Of a DNA stretch of 64,000 nucleotides, positions 31,102-40,657 are shown one piece after another (position 1 is the stretch's first letter; each line of letters begins with the position of its first letter). The position numbers were made by a program, and so were the translations under genes. This stretch comes from Turbatrix aceti (taxonomy: Eukaryota; Nematoda; Chromadorea; Rhabditida; Panagrolaimidae), in NCBI GenBank assembly GCA_963969345.1, contig OZ017766.1, forward strand, positions 558,001 to 622,000, given 5' to 3'. The notes below the pieces were generated by a model. It saw nothing but the letters and a program-made list of their open reading frames with translations, did no database searches and was not told the DNA's origin.

Positions 31102-34100
31102 ATGTTGAAAAACTTGAAGATGAAAAAATGTGACAAAAGGCAAAAAACAGATGTGAACCCGGCAAAAAAAAGTAGAATTTATCTGTTTTCCAGGTTGCAT
31201 CAATATCAACTTGAGACTCCGCCTACCCTGGCTGACAACAGGCTTGGCAGGCGAGCAAGCAAGCGAGCAGGCATGCGTCCCACAACAGCACAGCGCATTC
31301 AACAACACATTTGTCGTCCACTTGAATCCACTCGTTGGTCCCATCATCACCCTCATCAGCAGCGTAAGACAGGACTCCGAACTACCAATTCCGGGCCAAT
31401 TAGTGGTCATGTTGCCGAAAAAATTGCCAAAATGAAAAAAGAAGCTGTTGACCGTCAACGGGCGCTGGAAAGGTGAGTGTTATGACAAAAAAGAAGAGAC
31501 AGCCCTTGACTAAAAAACTGAAGTTTTGTTGTGCAAAACAAGATGTCAACACAATTTTTTACATCCAATAAAAAAATTTGCGTCCACTAAAATTTTTGCA
31601 ACACGGTTGAGAAAAAAGAATTACTGTGTCAAATGAAATATTAGGCGGTTGGAAAGCAAAAAAAGCGTGTGCACGTCTGACGATAATTTTATAGTTTGAA
31701 AATTTTAGAAAAACATAATGTGCTACAATTTTTTACATTGTGGTACTGGTCCATGTACAAAAAATTTTTTGGTGTTTTTAAAATTTTTTATTGACACCTG
31801 CATGTTGCAGAAGAGAGGAGAAAACAGTTGCGTAAGTAAGTAAAATCAATTCATTCTGCAGCAATGCAGCTTTGTCGTCAAAGCAAGATGACGGGGTGTT
31901 TGTGATGATGAGGGGGGTGATTTTTACTTTTACTTTTACTTTATTACTCTTACTCGTGCATAATTACTCATTACAAAATTAGAGAGACAGTGATGAGTAT
32001 CGAGATTGCACAAAGAGGGCGCCGTCAATCGTAGCTACCTGCGTCACGTTGTAGTCCTTAGCAGGAAGGCCGCAAAGTTGTCGGTCCATCGCCTCGGAGG
32101 GTGGCCTGGCGGACGCTTGTTCTTTGGCGCGGTCTTTGGCACAAAATACTTTTTAAAGTATTTTTTGTGATTTAAACGCTTTAAGAAATTAGATTTTATT
32201 AAAACAATATGCAACAATAAAAAAATGTACTCGTGAACTCGATGCTCACACGTTTAATTAAAAAAAAAGACTAATGCCCTGTCGTGATTTTACAATTAGT
32301 CAAAGTTACTTCCCTATTGACCGAGTCCCACCCGTCTAGGCTATGCCTGCGGCTGCTTTTGGCCACAGGCATAGCCTAGGCCGGCAAAATGTTGTGTCTT
32401 TTTTTACTTTCCCATGCTTTTATTCAAAATGCATAATTACTAAATGAATTTAAATGTAAACGTTCAATTTTAGGCAGTTTGGAGTCAAAACGTTTGATAA
32501 CGCGTTTCAAAAGAGACTTTACTGGGCTCTACGTCGAATACAGTACTGGCTTTGCTTCTACGATGATGGTAGGTTGTCGTGAGTAACTCTGGACACGAAA
32601 TTCATTAGGAGTTAAACCTCACATGTTTTTTTTTTGATTTAAAGTGTTTTTGAACTGTTCAATATTTGGAATTTTGGAGTTTTGAGCAGGAAAAATATTT
32701 GACTCAAAATTCGTTGGATAAAAATTAAAATGTATTGTACAAAATATTTTTTCAGATATCGAAATTGATGCAGACGATCTTCTAATGAATCCCTTCAACA
32801 CACAGCCACCAAGTCTTGCCAAGTTACAGGAACTCACAGGTTTTCGAAAAGACTGGCTCATGTTTGTTTATCGTAATTTTAAACAAGTGCGTCTTTTAAG
32901 TTTTTTTATTAAAAAAATTGAAACTAGCACCTGCTTTTTAATCACAAAATGCGTTATTCCCCTCGTACTGGATTAATAATTTTGGCTTTACAGAAATTGA
33001 AATTACCGAAAGCGGGAAAAAACATTTTTTGTGTAACAGATGTAGTTTGCATTACTTTGCCATCACTGTTGTTCCAGTGAAATAGGGGATGAGAACACAC
33101 TTGGCGGCAATAAATGCGATTACACATTTTCAAAATTAAATTGCTTCAAGTAATGATTTTTTTGGAGAAAAATGTGTATGCATCCCAATTTGTTTTTGAA
33201 TCCGACAAAAAATGTTTTCTTATGTTTTAAAATCACACGCTGATTCCAAAAAACACAAAATTAGAGCGCGCTAGCTACGCGAAAGCGAGATACAGGCATC
33301 CAAAAAGCCTAAAAACAAGGGGAAACGCGCACTTGAAAGTGGGGACATTATGCGCGCATAGTGTTCTCTGGCGTTTTTGAGTTCAATTTTCGTCAATTGG
33401 GGGTTACAAAATGGGGGCTAATTACATCTTTAAGCTTAGGCTTAGCCTTAGGTTTGGGTTTAGGGCTTAGGACTAGGTTTAGGCTTTGTTTAGGGCTTAG
33501 GCTTAGGCTTAGTCGTGAGTTTTGGGCTTAGGTTTAGGCTTAGATATACCGTATCTCCCTCGGGCGTTGCTAGCGCGCTCTAGTGCTTTTCCCCTTGTTT
33601 TTAGGCTTTTTGGATGCCTGTATTTCGCTTGCGCGTTGCTAGCGCACTCTAATTTTGTGTTTTTTGGAATCAGCGTGCCCGAATTAGTCAGTATGCCAAG
33701 TTTGACGCCGATACAAACTAGGCACTAAAAGTCAGTTATGCCCGATTTTTTGTTTTTTTTGTCAGTTTTGACCAAAACAGGGAATAACCATTAAGAGGGA
33801 GTCTGCGACAGGATTTAGGAATAAGGTGAAGGCGACGGAACAGCTATTTTATGACGACAAATGTTTTGTGCCCAAGTTGTAAGGGACCATGGGTAAGGTC
33901 TAAATCCGGGATATTAGATTTTTCTTATGCCGGATTCTGAAGTGGCAGCTTCTGAAAGTTCACCACCCCTACGCGATTTTTTTTCGTGTTTTACTTTTTC
34001 AGATACAAAAAACAACGGGGGAGAAGATAGGCCTATCGAATTACCGCTTAAGTTTGAAATCCGAATATGATAGCGGTTTGAAAACGTATTATGTCAAAAA

Positions 34101-36446
34101 ATCGATAATTACTTTAATACTGGTAACAATGCTATGCTACATTGTCGTATGGATTATTATTGCAAAGAAAGGAAACGTTCTTGGTGACTTCAAATTACTT
34201 CTCAAGTCCATTACCGTCATTATGGTACTTGTGGTGTTTTCTTGGCTTTTTACATGCGGTACAGGTCTCTTGGTTAATGTTCTAATACCAAACAACGACA
34301 CTGTATTTTATAAAATTTATGACAACCTTGGGCACGCGATTTTTTTTGTGTTTTACTTTTTCCGATACAAAAAACAACGGGGAAGAAGATAGGCTTATCG
34401 AATTACCGCTTAAGTTTGAGATCCGAATATTATAGCGGTTTGAAAACGTATGATATCAAAAAATCGATAATTACCGTAACTGAAAAAAATTCTGAGTATG
34501 TCATTGGATCCGCCGTCCTCAGAAACCCCTACATTAATTTTTTCAGAATTGTTCATGACCAACGTAGCACAGGGCACTATTTTTTATGAAAAACACTTCT
34601 GAAGCCGAATCTCGTGAATCCGAATTTTATAAAATAAAATATCCCGGCTTTGGACCTTTTCCCCGAAGGCCTACAACTCTGACTCAAAACATTTGAAAGT
34701 GTCAAAATGCTGTGTCCTCGATCCTAAATCGGCTCGCAGAGTGTCTGTTAAGTCAGGCAGGGGCCGCGAGGGGCCGGGGCCAAAAACCTAGGGGCCGAAA
34801 ATTTTCGGCCCCCTGACATGCCTGCGCGCAACGCGTAGTTGATTTTTTGACCATTTTGATGATTTTTCCCTGTTTGGGTCACCGAGAGCGACATATTTTT
34901 TTTGTGTTTTTTCTCATCTTGTAGCAAAATTGTACAATAAAAAGCACAAGTAGCTGAAAACAATCTTTGGGACATGCCCAAACCCAACAAAATGACCGCT
35001 GGCATTAAAAACAAAAACTGGCTTCAGGGCAATTTTTCAAAGTCGACTCCTGTTACGCGCATCATTTTTTCGACCAGCGAGGCGAAAAAGGGACAGTGCG
35101 CGCGCTTTTTACTCGAGTGCGCGGCGGAAATTGCCCAAAATGACAACTTTATCCCCCTTTCAAAATTTTATGTTATACATCATTCGAGGCGTAAAAACAC
35201 GGGGAAGAAGATAGGCTATAACAATGTTGGCACCTCTGAAAACCCAATCTATGGTAGCCAAAAAACCAAAAAATTTAGCCTAAAAGTGGCACTTACCGTA
35301 ACGATCAAAAAAATCTGATTACGACATCGTGTATCGCGGTTTTAACCTTCCTAGGGGTGGGGAACAATTCTGGCTCAAAACATTTGAAAGTGTAAAAAAG
35401 CCTTGTTCTCGGTCCGAAATCCTGTCGTGGACTGTCTCTTACCCGCACTCGCATAAGGAGCACTAAAGGAGCACAACAGGGGGGGGGGGAGGCCTTGCGC
35501 GCGAATGTTTATTTTTGTGACAAATTCGCGTTCATGTGCTTTGTTGCGCTCCGCAATTCTAATTTATTTGTTTTTATCGAAGGAATTTGAATAAGCATCA
35601 CAGGAAGATGGATAATGTTGCGCGGTGCGCTTCATTGTGCCCCTTCATTTTCGTTTCGACCCTTGATAGCTCCTACGCGCCTTTCTCTCCCGTTGTGCTC
35701 CTTTAGTACTCTTTATGCGAGTGCGGGTAATTGATTTTTAGACATGCTCAAACGGTCGAATGAGTCCTACACAGTGGCGGCATATTTTTCGCCTCCTCTT
35801 CCGTGGCGCATCGGACTACGACTTTGCCGACCGCATATTCTGCGCCATTGCCGGCTCGCCCACTCAGAAGCTCATCACATTTGAGGATCTAATTTTTTGT
35901 CTTCATGACATTTGCGTGTCATTCAACCATCCTCTTCCGCTTTCTCCGGGTACGGATCTCTCTGTGCGTGATCATCCTGCAACGTCTGCCGCAAAATTCG
36001 CGTTCAACCTCATGATGCCGGATGACACGGGCCGCGTGGATCAGAGCGCTTTTGTGCGATACGTCCGGTCCATCTATGACCTCAGCGCTGGCGCTGCGGA
36101 GTCAGGGAACACGGATGCGACGTTGGGCGTACTTCATCAGATGACGGCAAGTCATAACAGTGATTCAGATTCTTCCAACCAACAGCGAACCCCCGAAATA
36201 GTCTGCAACAATGCCCGTCGGGGCAATCGTACCTGGATTACACAATTTGCAGAACAAAAGTTTGCCATACTCGATGCAAACTCTGACGGTTACATAACGC
36301 TGCAGGATATAGAAAAAATATTCGAACAACCAATAATCACATGCAATTCACTCAGCCTCGTATCTGAATCATATCTCACGCCTCCGAGTACCATCGATCT
36401 CCCGGCATCGTCTTCCGTGGCAGACAGCCGTCATACGTCATTGTAA
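31102..36446 (+). CDS. KChIP/neuronal calcium sensor-like EF-hand protein with long N- and C-terminal extensions
   Basis: Exons 31102-31472, 32474-32568, 32756-32886 and 35742-36446, all in phase; 433 residues from the ATG at 31102. That start is uncertain: an acceptor at 31193 would let further 5' exons replace residues 1-30. The first ~125 residues are basic, His/Arg/Thr-rich. The NCS core begins QPPSLAKLQELTGFRKDWLM, then FVYRNFKQTCSNGRMSPTQW and IFRLLFRGASDYDFADRIFC, as in KChIPs ('L...TGF...L..LYR.FK..CP.G...'). AKFAFNLMMPDDTGRVD follows. EF-loops 2 and 3 have lost calcium ligands; the last (DANSDGYITLQD) is intact. A 60-residue tail ends the protein. KChIPs bind Kv4 channels; function here is inferred from homology. 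The third intron (2855 bp) is transposon-filled. Confidence 0.75.
31921..32140 (-). mobile_element. LINE 3' end fragment in the calcium-sensor first intron
   Basis: (TTTTAC)n tail, 3'UTR and the last ~30 codons of the LINE family (minus strand) as at 19829-20050, then a break at ggcgcggtctttggc. Antisense to the host gene. The rest of this 1-kb intron is AT-rich with a small palindrome, aggctatgcctgcgg / ccacaggcatagcct (32338-32378). Confidence 0.8.
32887..33790. other. First part of the large calcium-sensor intron
   Basis: Non-coding. It holds two inverted copies of a block containing ctctaattttgtgttttttg / ccaaaaaacacaaaattaga (33246-33330 and 33555-33670) around the TTAGGC-like tract. 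Confidence 0.5.
33430..33545. repeat. Degenerate TTAGGC/TTTAGGGC tract (telomere-like)
   Basis: About 115 bp of imperfect six- to seven-base units: gcttaggcttagccttaggt, ttagggcttaggactaggtt and aggcttaggcttagtc. TTAGGC is the canonical nematode telomere unit. The tract is flanked by inverted copies of an 85-110-bp block, so it forms the loop of an inverted repeat rather than a free terminal array. Confidence 0.7.
33795..34747. mobile_element. TTAA-flanked element carrying an srsx exon fragment
   Basis: 953 bp between TTAA at 33791-33794 and 34748-34751, with related inverted ends (gagggagtctgcgacagg; cctaaatcggctcgcagagt). Inside, 34112 to about 34336 is near-identical to 40008-40232, coding the last three transmembrane segments of an Srsx receptor. 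One C/T difference is visible within it. On both sides is the same ~130-bp element segment (33976-34111 and 34337-34470), partly duplicated around the captured fragment. A 112-codon frame crosses element and fragment but has no receptor N-terminus. Confidence 0.75.
34752..35439. mobile_element. TTAA-family single arm with internal deletion
   Basis: From about 34950 this matches the right arm of the rga-1 intron element (25060-25669). About 180 bp between tacgacatcgtg and tatcgcggtt are missing. It ends at ...ggactgtctcT(TA)A, where a MITE has split the TTAA. A separate GGGGCC-word palindrome (34757-34815) precedes it. Confidence 0.75.
35442..35727. mobile_element. MITE of the CCCGCACTCGCAT family (copy 3), TA duplication inside a TTAA
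   Basis: 286 bp with ends cccgcactcgcataaggagc and tactctttatgcgagtgcggg, flanked by TA at 35440-35441 and 35728-35729. Removing it restores ctcTTAAttga, the end of the neighbouring TTAA element. Its right edge lies only 14 bp before the last exon of the calcium-sensor gene, so it supplies the sequence where the branch point would be. Confidence 0.88.
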
Positions 36447-36597
36447 TTAATGAGCACACTCAAAATACAATTAATCATAATCAATATCAATATTTTTCGC
36501 TGTTATATTTTTCGAACGTTTTTCTGGTAAAAAACGTATAATAAAGCAATGAAACGCTGTTTAAATTGGCTTGGAAATTTTAACATCTAATTATTTA

Positions 36598-36886
36598 GTT
36601 ATAGACTATCCGCAAGTCTAATCGCAGGAAACTGAAAAACTGGTACGCTACGGCCTTGCAGCGCAAAGTCAAGTTTGCCAAGAAGCCAGCAGCGGACAGC
36701 TGGGAAATTCGTCCATACCGCCAGTGACCCCGCCGCGCTGCCCAACAAGCGCCCGCCAGACCATCCTCCGAGGCGATGGACCGAGGACTTTGCAGCCTTC
36801 CAGAATACTCCTGCCAAGGATTACGATGTGGCGCAGGTAGCTACGATTGACGGCGCCCTCTCCGTGCAATCCCGATACTTAGCGTA
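36598..36886 (+). mobile_element. LINE 3' end fragment (plus strand)
   Basis: Codes in broken frames the same C-terminal reverse transcriptase region as 19920-20200: RKLKNWYATALQRKVKFAKK, then NKRPPDHPPRRWTEDFAAFQ after a frameshift. It ends near the usual ttgacggcgccctc...ccgata sequence, without a TAAAG tail. The 3' flank of the calcium-sensor gene lies between 36447 and here (AATAAAG at about 36538). Confidence 0.8.
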
Positions 36887-36986
36887 ATAAATGGAAATGT
36901 AAAAAATATTTAGTTATAAAAAAGGTGTAACAAATAAAAATCATAAAATAAAACATTTATTGTCTTCAGACTTTCCAACCTATAAT

Positions 36987-38043
36987 TCATCGCTGCCTTT
37001 TAACCTTCCGGGGGGCAGATCTGGTGTGATGCGCGTCTTCCTTGTAAATCACCATTTCCTCGTTGTTAATTGGTACGCTGGATTGGTTTGAATCGTTTTC
37101 AATATTCTCATTCTGGGCGTTGGACTTGCTTTGCACTAAAACATTAATCACATAGTAATAATGTCTTTCAAAAATACAAAAATTTACCATTGGCAAAGCG
37201 AACAGCCAGAGGCATCGAGCTGAGATCCTTGGGTGCGAGGAAGACGTCCTGACGTGGCGGGCGCAAAAACAAGTCATCGTCATTAACCGGATTTGCGGCT
37301 ACAAAAGTCACAACACTGGCTATGGCGTCTGCATCTGTCGTTACCCGACCGTGAACGTTGGCGTGTGATGGAAGAGCTCTCTCGTCTCTGGCTCCGGGAA
37401 AGACAGAATTCATGGATTCTGGCTGGAATCCATAAGCTTTCTTCGAACCCGCAGTGTAATGTGCGTTAACGCCAAATTCCTCATGGTATGCCTTCATTTT
37501 CTTCTCACACTTTGTTTCCTCTGATTTTTTGATGCATAGGAAGATGACATAGCAGAACCAAAGAATTGCTAGTCCAAAGATAAGAAACATACCAAGGATC
37601 AGGAATCCATACGACGACGAAATGCAGCAGCCGCCGAGTGTTTCAGAAGTATATGAATCGTTCAAGGAAAAACCGCTGTCCGGCAGCATGTACTCGGTTT
37701 TGTTTGCCAGAAAGTTGGGCTTTGTTGAAAAATCGAAGCGTCGCCGCGGCGGTTTCATGGCATCCGTTGGGAAAGGTTCAGTTAATTCTGAATTTTTCTG
37801 TGGAATAATAGGCATTGTAATCAAAACCGGCACATCACTTGTCGAATCCCCTGCATTAAAATCATCCTCTGACAGCCGTGTTGATGCAGTCGTAAAGGGA
37901 TTTGTCGATGGAAGAGTAGGCAAAATTGAGGGGGGCACATTACTTGTTGAATCCACTGCATCGAGATCGTTATCCAAATCAGTCGAATTCGCTGGATTTG
38001 TAGTATTACCTGTTTCGAAAGTAGTCTCATTTGAACTATACAT
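36987..38043 (-). CDS. Single-pass membrane protein with Ser/Thr-rich ectodomain, family unknown
   Basis: Two exons, 38043-37188 and 37135-36987; 334 residues. No clear signal peptide: the start MYSSNETTFETGNTT is polar. Residues 1-135 are Ser/Thr/Asn/Pro-rich with many N-glycosylation sequons (NET, NTT, NST, NDS, NKT). They include two copies of a 'DDFNAGDSTSDVP' / 'NDLDAVDSTSNVP' unit. Then GGCCISSSYG precedes a transmembrane helix (residues about 148-172, FLILGMFLIFGLAILWFCYV) and a ~160-residue charged cytoplasmic tail. Without a signal peptide it would be a type III (reverse signal-anchor) protein. I recognise no domain. A gttttttag acceptor 12 nt before the ATG suggests a trans-spliced mRNA. 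Confidence 0.7.
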
Positions 38044-38317
38044 TTTTAAGACAACCTAAAAAACAACAGGCTGATTTGTTTCTTGTTTTCAAACTAACCT
38101 CTCAAGGAAAATTAAGAGTATTCGTGCGTTGGTGTGAGAAGTGCAGAAGGAGAAAAGCTGCGTGATACAAACAAGCACGCTGTGCGCAAAAGTGTGTATC
38201 TTCAGAATGACGAGATTTGTTTGCAAACAAAATGTAGAGAAATTGGCTATGTAAATTTTTTTAAGAGACAGTCTGCGACAGGATAAAATGAACTTTTTTT
38301 ATAAACTAGTTTATTAT

Positions 38318-38921
38318 CAGTGTTGTCGGGTTCGGAAATTTTTCTGGCAACCCGACCCGAACCCGAAACCGAACCCGAAATTTTCGGGTAACCCGACCCG
38401 AACCCGAACCCGAACCCGAAAATTTCGGGTTACCCGACCCGAATCCGAACCCGAACCCGAAAATTTCGGGTTACCCGACCCGAACTCGAACCTGAACCCA
38501 AAAAATTCGGGTAACCCGACCCGAAACCCGAAATTTTCGGGTTTTGGGCGGGTTAGCTGAAGAACCAGACCCGAAACCCGAATTTTTTTTTTCATAAAAT
38601 CGGTAAATTTATTTAATTGTACTTAATCTTTTGCATTGTGGAGGCGAATATAACAAACATTGCGTCTTCAGAAGCAAATTTTTGACATGTTTAACGGTTT
38701 TTTTCAACTTTTTTTCTCATTTTGACTTTTATTGTCGGGTTCTCAAACCCGAAATTTGGAAAACCCGACCCGAACCCGAAACCGAACCTGAAAAATTCGG
38801 GTTACCCGACCCGAACCCGAACCTGAACCCGAAAAATTCGGGTAACCTGACCCGAAACCCGGGATTTTCGGGTCGGGTTCGGGTCGGGTCGGGTTTCGGG
38901 TCGGGTAACCCGACAACACTG
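38318..38921. mobile_element. hAT-like non-autonomous element with AACCCGAACCCGAA-word ends, 8-bp TSD
   Basis: 604 bp bounded by cagtgttgtcgggtt and aacccgacaacactg and flanked by the perfect 8-bp repeat TTTATTAT (38310-38317 and 38922-38929). Both ends carry more than 100 bp of tandem-like words: aacccgaacccgaa, aatttcgggt, acccgacccgaa, mirrored across the element. The 150-bp core is AT-rich and non-coding. CAGTG ends and the 8-bp duplication identify it as hAT-like. Confidence 0.92.
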
Positions 38922-39111
38922 TTTATTATTGGATAACTTTTCTACAACAATGTAAATGCGTATCTAGGGGATTCATTCTTAGTAATAAGTGGGTGTCTGT
39001 AGGTTGTTCGGATAAAATAAAAAATGTGCTTACGGTAACATGTCTGTCGCAGTTGTGCATCAAGATTACTTATTCTTCAGTATTATCTCTAAAAAATTCA
39101 TTTCTTTAAAG

Positions 39112-40288
39112 ATGTCTTTTCAAAGCGGTGAAATCCTCTGGGGGACAATACCTATGATAACCCTAATGATGATCATAAACTTTTTTGGTCACGTTGGAAA
39201 CATTACTTTAGTCATCACAATAATCAAGACGCCGAAGCTTCGAACGTCTTGTTCTATCCTAATGGTGATGTCCGCTGTCGCAGACAGCATTCATACATCT
39301 GCCCATCTGTATCTACTCTGGTACAAATGTTGTTTCATTACTCCGGTGTCTCCAGATCGTGACAATACCACTCTCCGGATTCATTAGCGGCAACATACTT
39401 ATTCTTTTGGTCGGCTTGGATCGTTTATTCTGCGTCTTACTTCCTGTAGTACACGTCAAAATGCAAGATTACAAGTATTATGTAATTCCATTTGCTTTAA
39501 CGTGCATTTTGCCAGTATATTTGTTAATTATGACTACGGGTTATGATTATGCTATGATGCATTCTGAAATGTAAGTGCCGGAACATATGCTCTATTGAAC
39601 TTTAAAAAATTGCTATAACTATAGTACTATAGTACTGAAACTATAGTAGGCTATACCACAAAGAGGGTTAATTCTAAAGGAATTGCGGTGATTGCTCTAC
39701 TTGTTTATATTTATCCTATTTTTTGTCTAACTTGTCAAAATGTTTTTTGTATTATAACCATAAAAAAAAAAAAAAAAAAAATCTGTTATAACTCGGGATT
39801 AAAAATCTGTTATTAATTATGCACTCGGGATTAAAAATACGTTGGTGGATGTCAACGTTGGAAACAAAAAATAAACAACCTCTATCGCATATATATGACG
39901 TACTTAACCCGAATGAACTTTATTGCATTTTTGCAGACAAATTACATGCCTAATTGATCAGGCTCTCAAAGGTCCTGCCATACAGTTATTATTTATCATA
40001 TTTGTTTCTTTAATACTGGTAACAATGCTATGCTACATTGTCGTATGGATTATCATTGCAAAGAAAGGAAACGTTCTTGGTGACTTCAAATTACTTCTCA
40101 AGTCCATTACCGTCATTATGGTACTTGTGGTGTTTTCTTGGCTTTTTACATGCGGTACAGGTCTCTTGGTTAATGTTCTAATACCAAACAACGACACTGT
40201 ATTTTATAAAATTTATGACAACCTTGGGCACGCGATTTTTTTTGTGTTTTACTTTTTCCGATACAAAAAACAACGGGGAAGAAGATAG
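39112..40288 (+). pseudogene. Srsx-class chemosensory GPCR, frameshifted and with a transposon-derived 3' end
   Basis: Exon 1 starts MSFQSGEILWGTIPMITLMM and continues with GNITLVITIIKTPKLRTSCS and AVADSIHTSAHLYLLWYKC (TM1-TM2), as in Srsx receptors. Near 39340-39352 the homology shifts by one base to the frame CLQIVTIPLSGFISGNILIL, GLDRLFCVLLP (TM3, DR motif). The exon ends at 39570 (GAAAT|GTAAGT) and joins 39937-40288 in phase: QITCLIDQALKGPAIQLLFI, SITVIMVLVVFSWLFTCGTG (TM5-TM7). The last ~18 codons (AIFFVFYFFRYKKQRGRR) lie in a TTAA element. One indel therefore breaks the ORF and the native 3' end is lost; a sequencing error could account for the indel but not the fusion. Confidence 0.8.
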
Positions 40289-40655
40289 GCTTATCGAATT
40301 ACCGCTTAAGTTTGAGATCCGAATATTATAGCGGTTTGAAAACGTATGATATCAAAAAATCGATAATTACCGTAACTGAAAAAAATTCTGAGTATGTCAT
40401 TGGATCCGCCGTCCTCAGAAACCCCTACATTAATTTTTTCAGAATTGTTCATGACCAACGTAGCACAGGGCACTATTTTTTATGAAAAACACTTCTGAAG
40501 CCGAATCTCGTGAATCCGAATTTTATAAATTAAAATATCCCGGCTTTGGACCTTTTCCCCGAAGGCCTACAACTCTGACTCAAAACATTTGAAAGTGTCA
40601 AAATGCTGTGTCCTCCTCCCCGGCTTGGTCCTAAATCGGCTCGCAGAGTGTCTGT
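40231..40655. mobile_element. 3' part of a TTAA element fused to the srsx terminal exon
   Basis: Matches 34337-34747 (acgcgattttttttgtgttt, cgaattaccgcttaagtttg, ctcgcagagtgtctg). The left half of the element is absent: the receptor exon runs straight into it. The terminal TTAA has been split by the element at 40658. Confidence 0.85.
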
Positions 40656-40657
40656 TA

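Noticed and set aside
34054..34392. 112-codon frame with receptor similarity as a gene
   Set aside because: It is a chimera of element DNA and a captured srsx exon piece, with no start region, so I call it part of a mobile element.
38330..38920. Repeated CCCGAA/CCCGACC array as satellite or CRISPR-like array
   Set aside because: Repeats are irregular, mirrored, and bounded by inverted ends with an 8-bp duplication, so it is a transposon.
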